NCBI GenBank assembly: GCA_947595215.1
Contig: CANQEO010000007.1
Location: 1-54,747 of the forward strand
DNA length: 54,747 bases
DNA from: an uncultured Bacilli bacterium
Lineage (GTDB): Bacteria; Bacillota_I; Bacilli_A; RFN20; CAG-449
Direction: 5' to 3'
Shown here piece by piece: positions 44,556-53,733 of this stretch. Made by a program: the position numbers and the translations under genes. The notes beneath the pieces were generated by a model. The model was given only the letters and a program-made list of their open reading frames with translations. It was not told the DNA's origin and made no database searches. Numbering within the stretch: the stretch's first letter is position 1; the number at the start of each line of letters is the position of its first letter.

Positions 44556-46205
44556 CTATTTACACACTTTTTTAAATACTCTCAAGAAATTTTTAGAAAA
44601 CATTTTATCTAATTCCTTTTCTTCAAAACCTTCTTTAAGTAATCGCTCATATAATAGGTTAATCTTTGAAGCATCGCTTAATAAGGGTGGTGTATCTATT
44701 CCATCAAAATCAGATCCTAAAGCCAACACATTAATTCCAGCAATGTCTTTAATATGTTTTATATGTTTAACTAATTCATCCATATAAGATGCATTACTAT
44801 CCAAAGTGACAAAATCTTTACAAAAATTAATTCCAATTACTCCACCTTTTAACGCGATTTGTTTTATTAAATCATCACTTAAATTTCTAGAACACTTATC
44901 GACAAAACGGGAATTCGAATGGCTAGCCACAATCGGATAAGTAGAATACTTTATGACATCTTCAGTTCCTTTGTCAGAAAGGTGAGAAACATCAATAATC
45001 ATTCCCAATTTATTCATTTTCTTCACTACTTCAATGCCAAAAGATGTTAATCCATTTTCACTTTCAACAAAAGTGATACCTTTAAATTTATCAAGATTTA
45101 TTTGAGGATGACCTAATTCATTTTCAAAGTTCCATGTTAAAGTCATCAACCGGCAACCACGATTGTAAAAATGTTCTAATTTGTTTAAATCACCTTCGAT
45201 TATTTCGCCACCTTCTAGAGTTATTAAAGCACCAATTCGGTTATAATTTCGAACTTTTAAATATTCATCATAGTTAGTTACTTTTTGGATATATGTTTTG
45301 TTTTCAGCTAATTCTGATTCAAAGTTATCTAAATATTTATTTGCTAACTCAAAAAGATTTCCCCTTTTTTTATTGATAAATATTGCAAAAGCTTGCATAG
45401 CATAAGAAGAGGTTTTCAATTTGTTGAGGTCAACATGTAAATCATTTTTAATAAGCTTTTGATTTTTATCTAAAAGCGCTGTTAAGGTATCACAATGCAA
45501 ATCGATTATCGGTTTATCTAAAAGAGAATATGTAATAGGTATCACTTTATCCAATTCAAAATGTTTGATTTCAGCAATCATTTTTTCATGATTTTCGAAA
45601 GGTACCTTATTAATCTCTTCTTTGATTTTAGCAACTGAGAGATGTTTCAATAGATGTCTTTGATTAATAATCGCGTTTGCAAGTGACGCATCATATTCTA
45701 AGTATAAAGTTGTTTTAAAACGTATCGCGCGCAATATGCGAAGTGGATCTTCTTCAAATCTTATATATGGATCTCCGATGCATCTTAAAATTCCTTTTTT
45801 AAGATCAGCGATACCATTATGATAATCATATACATTCATTTCAGAATCCATATATATCGCGTTAATAGTAAAATCACGTCGTTTAGAATCTAATTCTAAA
45901 TCTTTTACAAAAGTAACTTCTCGAGGATGGCGATAATCTAAATAATTTTCTTCAGTTCTTAAAGTAGTAATATCTATTCTTTCATTTTTATAGATAAAAG
46001 TTATACTTCCTAAAGATTTATAAGAAGATTTATTCCCTGGAAAGATCTTTTCAATTTCGGAAGGTTCAAGATCGCTTACAAAGTCAAAGTCTTTATAATT
46101 GCGACCATTTAGAAAATCACGGACCGCACCCCCAACTAAATAAAGTTTTCCTCCGTTTTTATTAATTGTTTTACTCAATTCTTTAAATATCTCAAATTGA
46201 TTCAT
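44556..46205 (-). CDS. Fusion of CCA-adding enzyme head/neck and membrane dipeptidase (peptidase M19)
   Basis: 549 residues in one frame. Residues 1-228: class II nucleotidyltransferase head with LVGGAVRD (23-30), catalytic DFD (39-41), RRDFTINA (109-116) and the base-selecting EDPLR (152-156), then a neck (~185-220); the usual body and tail domains are missing. Residues 231-549: M19 dipeptidase with IDLHCD (H237, D239), LEGGE (E331), DVSHLSD (H408), ASHSNSR (H429) and GSDFDGID (D499/D501). M19 enzymes are zinc dipeptidases. No start or ribosome site lies near the joint, so it is one polypeptide. It overlaps dapB by 14 bases. The role of the union is unknown. Confidence 0.88.
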   Translation of the reverse strand: MNQFEIFKELSKTINKNGGKLYLVGGAVRDFLNGRNYKDFDFVSDLEPSEIEKIFPGNKSSYKSLGSITFIYKNERIDITTLRTEENYLDYRHPREVTFVKDLELDSKRRDFTINAIYMDSEMNVYDYHNGIADLKKGILRCIGDPYIRFEEDPLRILRAIRFKTTLYLEYDASLANAIINQRHLLKHLSVAKIKEEINKVPFENHEKMIAEIKHFELDKVIPITYSLLDKPIIDLHCDTLTALLDKNQKLIKNDLHVDLNKLKTSSYAMQAFAIFINKKRGNLFELANKYLDNFESELAENKTYIQKVTNYDEYLKVRNYNRIGALITLEGGEIIEGDLNKLEHFYNRGCRLMTLTWNFENELGHPQINLDKFKGITFVESENGLTSFGIEVVKKMNKLGMIIDVSHLSDKGTEDVIKYSTYPIVASHSNSRFVDKCSRNLSDDLIKQIALKGGVIGINFCKDFVTLDSNASYMDELVKHIKHIKDIAGINVLALGSDFDGIDTPPLLSDASKINLLYERLLKEGFEEKELDKMFSKNFLRVFKKVCK

Positions 46206-46839
46206 TAAGTTTTGTCCTCAAGCCTTCAAAAGTTCCAATTGTTTTAAGCGCCTTTATTACACCTAATGCATACACTTTTTTATCTTTTATTTCGTGTATT
46301 AAAGTAATTGAATCTTCTTCAGTTTCAAATATTATATCATGCCGATAGACAAATTGGTCTCCACGATGTGAAATTATTTTAATATGCTCTTCTCCTAAGA
46401 GATTTTTTAATAGTAAAGCTGTTCCTGAAGGAACATCTTTTTTAGATTTATGATGACTTTCTTTGATAGTTATATCACAATCTTTTTTTAATATATCTAA
46501 GCACGCTGCTACTTTCCAAAACGATTCAGCAAAATTATATACAAGATACGCTGATAAATGATTCTCTTTTGCTAATGAAGAAATTAATAAAATCGCATCA
46601 AATGGTATTCCAGTAGTACCCGAAATAAAATGAACACCATTTGTGAGACAAAGTATAGCGCTTCTTAAACATTCGCCCCGTTCTGTAAAATCAACTAATA
46701 CATCAATAGGCTCTTTTTTTAATTTTTCAATTGTCAATGGACAATCAAAATCATATCCATATACTTCATATTTTTCTTTCAATACATTATAAACAACCGC
46801 CCCCATTTTGCCACGATATCCATTTACTCCAATAATCAT
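46192..46839 (-). CDS. dapB: 4-hydroxy-tetrahydrodipicolinate reductase
   Basis: 215 residues, shorter than the usual 240-270. N-terminal nucleotide motif VNGYRGKMGAVV, SGTTGIP, and the catalytic block ESHHKSKKDVPSGTAL. It reduces the dapA-derived intermediate on the way to diaminopimelate and lysine for cell wall. In a spore former the preceding metabolite also feeds dipicolinic acid. It overlaps the CCA-head/M19 gene downstream, suggesting a peptidoglycan or dipeptide context. Loss of length seems to be in the surface loops of the N-terminal domain. Confidence 0.9.
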   Translation of the reverse strand: MIIGVNGYRGKMGAVVYNVLKEKYEVYGYDFDCPLTIEKLKKEPIDVLVDFTERGECLRSAILCLTNGVHFISGTTGIPFDAILLISSLAKENHLSAYLVYNFAESFWKVAACLDILKKDCDITIKESHHKSKKDVPSGTALLLKNLLGEEHIKIISHRGDQFVYRHDIIFETEEDSITLIHEIKDKKVYALGVIKALKTIGTFEGLRTKLNESI

Positions 46840-46894
46840 AGTATCACCAATAAACTATATGAGAAAAGAAATTCATTATTACCAAAATTTTATG

Positions 46895-46923
46895 TTGACA
46901 CTCTACTTTAATTGCATTATGAT
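46895..46923 (+). promoter_or_regulatory. Strong sigma-A promoter of tRNA-Val
   Basis: TTGACA at 46895-46900, a 17-base spacer, and TATGAT at 46918-46923. The tRNA begins 13 bases downstream of the -10. Confidence 0.85.
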
Positions 46924-46936
46924 TAATTCGTTCAGC

Positions 46937-47012
46937 GGGTATTTAGCTCAGCTGGGAGAGCATCTGTTTGACGTACAGAAGGTCGGCGGTTCGATCCCGT
47001 CAGTACCCACCA
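46937..47012 (+). tRNA. tRNA-Val (anticodon GAC)
   Basis: Acceptor GGGTATT/AGTACCC, D-arm with AGCTCAGCTGGGAGAGC, anticodon stem TCTGT/ACAGA with loop TTGACGT giving GAC, T-arm with TTCGATC, and encoded CCA at 47010-47012. It reads GUC and GUU valine codons. Confidence 0.94.
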
Positions 47013-47026
47013 TTGAAAAACATAAG

Positions 47027-47045
47027 CCCTGTAAAGGGTTTTTTT
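47027..47045 (+). terminator. Terminator of tRNA-Val
   Basis: CCCT/AGGG with loop GTAA followed by seven T, 14 bases after the CCA end. Confidence 0.85.
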
Positions 47046-47071
47046 GTTGCTTAATTTTTATTTTTTCAAAC

Positions 47072-47096
47072 AAAAAAACTTCCCTAAGGAAGTTTT
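47072..47096 (-). terminator. Terminator of hup
   Basis: AACTTCC/GGAAGTT with a four-base loop, followed by seven T on the minus strand, near the hup stop. Confidence 0.88.
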
Positions 47097-47106
47097 AATT
47101 GTTTAA

Positions 47107-47382
47107 TTAACCGTTAATCTTATCTTTAGCGGGTTTAGCAGCCTTGAAAGCAACAGCTTTCATCGCTGGAATTTCAATCTTTTCTTTAGTTGTTGGGTTG
47201 ATACCGACTCTTGCGGCACGTTCTTTGACAGCAAAGGAACCGAATCCAGCAACTTTTACTTCATCACCAGCAACAAGGGCTTCAAGAACTGAGTCAAAAA
47301 CCGCTTCGACAGCAGCTTGCGCGTCTTTTTTGGTCAAGCGAGCTTCCGCAGCGACCTTTTCGATTAATTCTACCTTATTCAT
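47107..47382 (-). CDS. hup: DNA-binding protein HU
   Basis: 91 residues. The DNABII signature GFGSFAVKERAARVGINP is present, with NKVELIEKVAAEARLTKKDAQ as the dimer helices. It bends and packs DNA. An AGGAGG ribosome site and a strong promoter lie upstream. hup next to spoIVA matches Bacillus (spoIVA-hbs). Confidence 0.96.
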   Translation of the reverse strand: MNKVELIEKVAAEARLTKKDAQAAVEAVFDSVLEALVAGDEVKVAGFGSFAVKERAARVGINPTTKEKIEIPAMKAVAFKAAKPAKDKING

Positions 47383-47406
47383 ATTTTACCTCCTATGAAC
47401 AATGAG

Positions 47407-47435
47407 ATAATACCATGAATTAGGACTTTTTGCAA
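47407..47435 (-). promoter_or_regulatory. Promoter of hup
   Basis: On the minus strand TTGCAA (47430-47435), 17-base spacer, TGG then TATTAT (47407-47412): both -35 and extended -10 are good. Confidence 0.75.
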
Positions 47436-47479
47436 TATTTAATTATAAAAAAGATAGCGCTTACATTATATTTGTCCAC

Positions 47480-48958
47480 TTAGAAAACAAATGCGATTAA
47501 ATTGCCGCGACCTTTATTTGAAATTGTTTTAATAAGTTGCTGTAATTTAACTTTTACTGGCTCTGGCAAATTATTTAATTTCGAAGAAATATTTTCGTTT
47601 AAAATGTCCTTAAATTGCCTGCCAAATAATTCACAATCAAGGATAGCCGTTTCGTTCTTCTCATAGGCCTCTAAAAGATAATTTACAAAGTATTCAGCTT
47701 GTTCTTTAGCGCCTAAAACTGGTTCGAATGTGGTTGAGACATCAACCTTAATAATATGGTATGAAGGAGATGTGGCTTTTACCTTAATTCCATAGCGATT
47801 ATTGACTTTAACCATTTCCGGTTTATCAATTTGTAACTTATCTAATGGGGAACTCGCAAAACCATAACCAGTTGCTTCAGCCATTTTTAAAGCCGAACCG
47901 ATTAAATCATAATCCTTCTTTGCTTTTACATATTCGCTTAACACTGCGATTAATTGAGCCTTATCACTTATCTCACATCCCACTAATTCTTTTAAAACTT
48001 GATCATAAAGTTCTTCATTTACATCTAATTGAACTGTGACAATACCTGTACCAGTATCAACGTTTTGCAAATTGACTTCAGTTAAATATTCATTTTTGCG
48101 AAGAATATCATTGATCATATCAACATCTTTAACAATCTTAGCTTCTTTCATCGCCATGTCGATTGATTGTTTGATAGAAACTTTGATGTAATGCTCATCA
48201 TCAAGGGAACTTACCCATGTTGGAAGTGTCATCTCAATGCCGCTGATTGGATATTGATATAGAGCCGCTTTTAAAATTTCGGTAGCTTCTTTTTGTCCCA
48301 TTGACATCACATCTAAAGCAATTACTGGAACTTGGTATTTTTCTTCCAATTCTTTAGCTAATGAGAGAGTTTCTTCTTTACCAGGAGTCTTTGTATTCAT
48401 AACAATTACGAATGGCTTATCGATTTCTTTCATCTCTTCGATAACCTTACGTTCAGCTCCTAAATAATCTTGACGATTAAAGTCATTGATTGTTCCATCG
48501 CTAATGATGACGATTCCGATTGTAGAATGATCTTTAATAACTTTTTCAGTTCCGATACGCGCCGCATCATCAAAAGGGATGGTTTCAGTGAACCATGGAG
48601 TTTTTACCATGCGCATCTTACCATCTTCTAAATAACCATTTGCGCTATCAATAATAAAACCGACACAATCGATTAACCTAATTTTAACAGATAAAGTTTC
48701 ATCAATTTGAATCGATACTGCATTAGATGGAACAAACTTCGGTTCCATCGTCATAATTGTGCGACCTTCACCCGATTGAGGAAGTTCATCTAATGCCCGC
48801 TTCTTTTCACTTTCATCAGTGATATTTTCAATTACCACAGTTTCCATAAAGCGTTTAATAAAAGTTGATTTACCTACTCTTACTGGACCGACTACGCCTA
48901 GATATACATCACCATTATTTCGTAAGCCGATATCTCTTAACACTTGCAATGTGTCCAT
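47480..48958 (-). CDS. spoIVA: Stage IV sporulation protein A, spore coat base-layer ATPase
   Basis: 492 residues. The N-terminal ATPase part has GPVRVGKSTFIKRFM (Walker A), MTMEPKFVPSNAV, RLIDCVGF (Walker B type) and MNTKTPGKEE. The C-terminal end GRGNLIAFVF is typical. SpoIVA hydrolyses ATP to polymerise on the forespore surface, held by SpoVM, and is the platform for CotE. The spoIVA-hup order is as in Bacillus. The ribosome site is GGAGGTATT. Sporulation sigma factor recognition cannot be judged from the upstream region. Confidence 0.96.
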   Translation of the reverse strand: MDTLQVLRDIGLRNNGDVYLGVVGPVRVGKSTFIKRFMETVVIENITDESEKKRALDELPQSGEGRTIMTMEPKFVPSNAVSIQIDETLSVKIRLIDCVGFIIDSANGYLEDGKMRMVKTPWFTETIPFDDAARIGTEKVIKDHSTIGIVIISDGTINDFNRQDYLGAERKVIEEMKEIDKPFVIVMNTKTPGKEETLSLAKELEEKYQVPVIALDVMSMGQKEATEILKAALYQYPISGIEMTLPTWVSSLDDEHYIKVSIKQSIDMAMKEAKIVKDVDMINDILRKNEYLTEVNLQNVDTGTGIVTVQLDVNEELYDQVLKELVGCEISDKAQLIAVLSEYVKAKKDYDLIGSALKMAEATGYGFASSPLDKLQIDKPEMVKVNNRYGIKVKATSPSYHIIKVDVSTTFEPVLGAKEQAEYFVNYLLEAYEKNETAILDCELFGRQFKDILNENISSKLNNLPEPVKVKLQQLIKTISNKGRGNLIAFVF

Positions 48959-49061
48959 AATAATACCTCCTTGAGGTTCCTCAAGATGAATTTATGTTTA
49001 GGTAATCCATAATAGAACACATTGATTAAAAATAATCACCTGCGATAACCATTTATATCAA

Positions 49062-49883
49062 TTAGTTTCTCTTAATTCTTTTTATTGTGAAAATCAAGTC
49101 AAGTATACTTAAAATCATTCCTAACATCATAATTAAGAATAATCCAATCCATTCATACCATTCTTGGGGCCACGAAGAGGAAACAGCTACACCGATAATC
49201 ATTAATCCGTTCAAAGCAACCAATGATAGCCCCACAATCAGTTTGTTATGTGTTTTGACATTTGTGAGTTTATCATTTTCAATTTCTTCAAACATAAAAT
49301 GAGTTCGCTTATAAACAAAAAATGTAATAATATTACAAATTATCGATAATAACGCATTAAAAGGTAGAACACTGACAAAAAGATAAAGAAACATATAATT
49401 TGAGTCATCAATTCCCGGAATCATTGAGAACATCGAAATTAAACCCTGAACGTTACCATGGAAGGAGAACTCTAAATAAAACGGAATCAAAATTAACCAA
49501 TTAACAATAATTGCTATTACCACCCACGATAAAGAAGATAACGCAAGTCCAACAATCGCGCCATTTTTAGAGTGATACTTTTTATAAATCAATGATGAAG
49601 TTAATACTACCGATAAACCAATAAGTATATCTGCCAGCTCTCCAACAAAAGTAGTCTCGGTTCCAATAGTGATTACTTTTAATAACGCTCGCATAATAAC
49701 AACTATCGTTCCACTTGTCGGTCCAAGTAAGAATCCTCCTATTATCGCTGGCAAATTAGAAATTTGAATGTTTAAAAATTGTGGAAAAATCGGTAACGGA
49801 AACTTCACAAACATGTAAAGAATCGCTGAAATCGCTGATAAAATCGCCGTTTTTACCATCCATGCAATCTTTTTATTTCTCAT
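49062..49883 (-). CDS. ribU: ECF transporter substrate-binding component, RibU-like (riboflavin)
   Basis: About 273 residues. S-component fold with FPLPIFPQFLNIQISNLPAIIGGFLLGPTSG, then six membrane helices. An extra C-terminal part (~205-273) adds a cytoplasmic linker and two more hydrophobic segments, unlike typical RibU of about 190-210 residues. Riboflavin specificity is inferred from the FMN riboswitch in its leader. It needs the shared EcfAAT module, which is not in this window. Start ATG 49883 follows AAAGGTGAT. Confidence 0.9.
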   Translation of the reverse strand: MRNKKIAWMVKTAILSAISAILYMFVKFPLPIFPQFLNIQISNLPAIIGGFLLGPTSGTIVVIMRALLKVITIGTETTFVGELADILIGLSVVLTSSLIYKKYHSKNGAIVGLALSSLSWVVIAIIVNWLILIPFYLEFSFHGNVQGLISMFSMIPGIDDSNYMFLYLFVSVLPFNALLSIICNIITFFVYKRTHFMFEEIENDKLTNVKTHNKLIVGLSLVALNGLMIIGVAVSSSWPQEWYEWIGLFLIMMLGMILSILDLIFTIKRIKRN

Positions 49884-49911
49884 AAGAATCACCTTTCTAT
49901 GCGGGCTTTAA

Positions 49912-49938
49912 TAAAAAAGCCCTCGATACTTGGAGGGC
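49912..49938 (-). terminator. Intrinsic terminator of the FMN riboswitch expression platform
   Basis: GCCCTC/GAGGGC with an 8-base loop and six T on the minus strand, between aptamer and ribU. The preceding hairpin AAAATAG-GAAA-CTATTTT is likely part of the switch. Confidence 0.85.
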
Positions 49939-49960
49939 ATTAAAAATAGTTTCCTATTTT

Positions 49961-50065
49961 ACTTCTTTCATCCAGACTCTACTGTCGCCACTAGAATTTC
50001 ACTAGTTCTTGCATCACTGCTCGCGGGGTTTACCGCCGGTAAGGAATTTCACCTAACCCTGAAGT
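49961..50065 (-). promoter_or_regulatory. FMN riboswitch (RFN element) aptamer
   Basis: On the minus strand the conserved blocks occur in order: AGGTGAAATTCC, ACCGGCGGTAAACCCCGCGAGC, AGTGAAATTCTAGTGGCGACAG, and GTCTGGATG, closed by P1 ACTTC/GAAGT. It controls ribU, with FMN binding expected to allow the terminator to form. Confidence 0.95.
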
Positions 50066-50105
50066 ACATAAACATTATAGATGCAAATATAATAATTATC
50101 AACTC

Positions 50106-50870
50106 TCACGATATTTTTTTCTTATAATCTGGAATAATGTTCTTTTCTTTGTTATTGATACAAAGTCTTTTTAAGGTTGCGATTTCAATATCAGTTAATT
50201 TACGATATTTTCCTCTTTTTAAAGTTCCTAAATCTATAAAACCGATCGATGTTCTCATAAGAGACTTCACTTTAAAACCTAAATGTTCACACATTCTTCT
50301 TACTTGACGATTACGACCTTCATGTATGGTAATCGCTACTTTCGATTCAAAGTTAGAAAATAAGATTTTAACTTTGCATGGCGCAGTCATTCCATCGTCT
50401 AAAAAAAGTCCTTTTTCCATTTTTAGAGCAGCTTCTGGAGTGAATCGTCCTTCAACTATCGCAATATATGTTTTTTCTAAGTGAGATGAAGGATGAGTTA
50501 TTAGATTTGCTAGTTCACCATCGTTAGTAATTAATAAGGCACCAGTCGTATTAAAATCCAAACGTCCTACTGGAAAAAGACGATAATTTTCATCTTTAAA
50601 AAAGTCGATGACAGTTTTTCTTCCACGATCATCTTTCACAGTCGAAAGAACTCCTAAAGGTTTGTGAAATAAAAAAGTAACTTTCTCTTCTTCTTTTAGA
50701 TTTTCTCCGATGACTTCAATATGATCTAAAGGCGAAACCAAGGTGCCCAGTTTATTACATATAACACCATTAACTTTCACTTTTCCTTCGACAATTAGAG
50801 TTTCTGCTTTGCGTCTAGAACAGACTCCGCTTGCCGCTATTGCTTTTTGTAATCTTACTTTTTCTTCCAT
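50106..50870 (-). CDS. rluB: 23S rRNA pseudouridine synthase RluB-type
   Basis: 254 residues. N-terminal S4 domain VRLQKAIAASGVCSRRKAETLI, catalytic motif GRLDFNTTGALLITNDGEL with Asp, and EGRNRQVRRMCEHLG. It belongs to RsuA/RluB/RluE/RluF; RluB of Bacilli is the best fit from position beside spmB. It modifies helix 93 region U of 23S rRNA in Bacillus. The end overlaps nothing; the FMN riboswitch starts ~40 bases downstream on the same strand. Confidence 0.92.
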   Translation of the reverse strand: MEEKVRLQKAIAASGVCSRRKAETLIVEGKVKVNGVICNKLGTLVSPLDHIEVIGENLKEEEKVTFLFHKPLGVLSTVKDDRGRKTVIDFFKDENYRLFPVGRLDFNTTGALLITNDGELANLITHPSSHLEKTYIAIVEGRFTPEAALKMEKGLFLDDGMTAPCKVKILFSNFESKVAITIHEGRNRQVRRMCEHLGFKVKSLMRTSIGFIDLGTLKRGKYRKLTDIEIATLKRLCINNKEKNIIPDYKKKIS

Positions 50871-50939
50871 AGAAACAAGTTTACCAAAAAGACTAAAAAA
50901 TTGAAATACAAAAAGGAGTATTAAACTAATTGCATCAAT

Positions 50940-51458
50940 TTATTGTAAAAAAATCAATGACAATACGACTCCTGCGGTAATTCCAACAACGTCCGCAATT
51001 AATCCTACTTTTAACGCATGCTTCCATTTTGTAATTCCAACACTAGTAAAATACAAAGAAAGAACATATATGGTAGTATCTGTACTTCCTTGAATTGTTG
51101 ATGCCATTTTACAAGTAAAAGAATCCGCGCCTGTAGAACATATACTATCTAAAACCGCAATTGACGCAGATCCCGATATCGGTCTAAATAATACCATTGG
51201 TGTGATATCAGCAAACATTTCTATTGCTGGAAATAATGTTTTTAAACTAGTTTTTATATCTGTTATTAATCCAGAGGCTTCAAGCATTGTAACCGCAAGC
51301 AACATTGCCATAACCGAAGGAAATACTTCTACAAATAATCCTAATCCTTCTTTTGTACCATTAAGAAAAGATGAATAAGCATTTTTCTTTTTTATCGCCG
51401 CATAGATAATTGTTAATATTACTAATAATGGAATAAATATCAAAGAAACCTTATTCAT
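50940..51458 (-). CDS. spmB: Spore maturation protein B
   Basis: 172 residues from ATG 51458, which has a GGTGAAA site. Hydrophobic protein with MVLFRPISGSASIA, ASTIQGSTDTTIYVLSLYF and KVGLIADVVG, the SpmB pattern. SpmB works with SpmA in dehydrating the spore core. spmA is expected upstream but is not in the window; next is an intergenic gap and the beta-helix gene. The spmB-rluB order is as in Bacillus. Confidence 0.92.
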   Translation of the reverse strand: MNKVSLIFIPLLVILTIIYAAIKKKNAYSSFLNGTKEGLGLFVEVFPSVMAMLLAVTMLEASGLITDIKTSLKTLFPAIEMFADITPMVLFRPISGSASIAVLDSICSTGADSFTCKMASTIQGSTDTTIYVLSLYFTSVGITKWKHALKVGLIADVVGITAGVVLSLIFLQ

Positions 51459-51883
51459 ACTTTCACCATTTCTTTCATCTTTAAATGATATGAATGACAA
51501 TTGAAATGTATTAAACTTTTATGAAGGAATAATAGTAAACTCTCTTTACATATAAATAAATATTATTTTACTAATTTTTTCATATAATATAAACTACGAT
51601 AAAAATTGTATTTTCGTTTATGAATTATTTTGATTAAACAATCTACATAAGAATTAGCAAGATGTCTAGAAGCATAATAATTATAGATAATTAATTCTAT
51701 TTTAAATATGCTTTAACTTCTTGTAACTAAAAATACCACAAGCAATGAGTAATCAAAATAAATATAAGCAGAGATAGTAAAAGATGAAATCAAAGTAGAT
51801 TTTTTCTTTTCTTGCACAAAAGATGATGTTTTTTTCGCCCAATGTTTAATTGAATTTCCCACAGCCTTTTTATTCTTTTTTAT
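51459..51883. other. AT-rich intergenic region without genes
   Basis: Between spmB and the beta-helix gene. No ORF over 40 codons, tRNA or convincing hairpin. spmA would be expected here but no homologous reading frame is visible. Confidence 0.5.
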
Positions 51884-53704
51884 TTAGGCAATATTAGAGA
51901 TAGTACCATTAGCTGAGAACGAATTGATATTTCTATACGATTGATTTGGAAGTTGTAAAGTCGATATAACCTCTCCATTGCTATACGTAATAGTATAAAC
52001 TTTATTAGAAAATGTTCCAGACATTGTACTTTTTGTTACACCATTAGAGCATGATGGCATCTTTTCATAAGCTCCGAATAGAATCAATGATCCACCTGAT
52101 ATGGAAACAGATCCATCGGTATCTAAAGCGGCAGACATACTACTATTTGGTCCACACGCAATCATAATACCACCAGTTTGAACATATGAACCATTTGAAT
52201 CGATACAATCGGTATCACCAGATAAAGATACTGCTGCAAATGTATAACCGCCACTCACATTAATGCTGGCACTTAATCTTGTGGTATTTGAATTATCAGT
52301 TGCGTTAATCGCATCGTCAGTAGCGTATACATTATTATTGCCACCACTGATATAAATTTGATTTCCTTCAAATCCTTCATAAGAATATTCTACAGTGTTA
52401 ACACCACATAAAATTCTTAAATATCGATCAGCATGGAATGCATCATCAGAGGCATATATTGTTGTATTTCCACCTGTAACAATAACATCACCAACACCAA
52501 TATCTCCATTTTCTAATGCTACACCATTATTAGCATGTATGCCATCATCATATGCTTTTATATAAGTAGATCCACCTGAAATATTGATGCTATTAGAGGA
52601 TTTGATACCTTTAGCAGAATAATCTGCTTTCTCAGAATTACCTTCATTCCCCATTCCTCCATGGCCCATGCCGCCAGGTCCACCACCTTGACCCATACCA
52701 CCTTCATTAGAAGAATAATTAATCCAACCAACAGATATAGAGGATCCATTTAAAGATATAGTTGCGGTATCATAATTTGTATTTATGGTTTGACCATTTG
52801 AAGCAGCAACATAAGATGTTAATGAATTTTCTGTTTGTGATGAATTGAAAGCATACACTTTTAAACTTTTAACATTACTTGGACGTTTTAAAGAATAGTA
52901 ATAATATGTAGTACGATTTCCACCACCAGATTGTGACTTTCTAACATATGTAACATCAGACCAAGTTCCATTTGATGAATCAGTATCATAGAAATAACAT
53001 GCATAACGATAATTATTCGATGTTGTTCGTAAATACATTGTACTTGTTGATGGGGTAGAGACTTCGCCTGTATAATCAGAATATTTATTTGTGTAAATCG
53101 TAAGCTTTGGAGATGTTTCATTAGTATTATCGTCGAGGATATTAACATCATAAGATGCATCTATTCCATCACAAGCTGAATAGATATTTATATGACCGCC
53201 TGAAATAGAAATCGTACCTTTTTGATTTTCTTTTGAAGAGATATCGGAGTTTGAAGTTTTTAGACCATCACCACCGGTTGAAATAGCAGTAATAAATCCA
53301 CTTGTTATTTCAATTGAATCACTACCTCTAATCGCATCATTAGGAGCAGTGACTTTTAAGGCGATATTTTTAATTTCTAAATCATCGCTAGTATGAACAC
53401 CATTGTTATAAGAAGCATTGACAATGAGAATTCCACTTCCAGCGAGTTTCATGTCGCATTTTGAATAAATGGCTCCTTCTCCTTGATTATCACTATCGAC
53501 AGTTTTTAAACTTCTTGTATCATTAATAGTGTTATAAGTATTCTTCAAAGCTTTAATTTTAAGTTCATTTGCGGATGATACGAAAATTGGTGAGTTATCT
53601 TCGGAAGTTATGCTTACATTATTTAATTCTAATTCTACAGTTGATTTTTCAACACCAGTTTCTGGAACATCGACAATTATTTGTCCATTTAAAGAACCAC
53701 TTAA
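51884..53704 (-). pseudogene. 5'-truncated carbohydrate-binding beta-helix protein (DUF4353 / Cthe_2159-like)
   Basis: About 606 native residues. Repeats of (I/V)xISGGxxxIxAxxDGI(H/D)A, typical of Cthe_2159-like right-handed beta-helix carbohydrate-binding proteins, fill the sequence. A Gly/Met-rich loop lies near residue 360 (GGMGQGGGPGGMGHGGMG). The native reading starts near LSGSLNGQIIVDVP; the usual signal peptide and first strands are absent. The 25 codons the ORF track adds before it (53705-53779) come from the GC-richer DNA beyond the junction and begin at a TTG. The intact protein would be secreted and bind cell-surface or plant polysaccharide. As it stands it lacks a start and export signal. 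Confidence 0.82.
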
Positions 53705-53733
53705 ATGACAACACCGCATAAAGCATGACAACA
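53705..53733. repeat. ATGACAACA direct repeats at the junction
   Basis: ATGACAACA occurs at 53705-53713 and again at 53725-53733, 20 bases apart, right where the native beta-helix coding ends. Such repeats can be integrase arm sites, but no inverted terminal repeat is seen. Confidence 0.3.

Noticed and set aside
49930-50127. 65-codon plus-strand ORF over the FMN riboswitch
   Set aside because: Its sequence is fully explained by the riboswitch aptamer on the opposite strand.
52888-53160. 90-codon shadow ORF in the beta-helix gene
   Set aside because: Alternate frame of a repeat-rich gene with no start signal.
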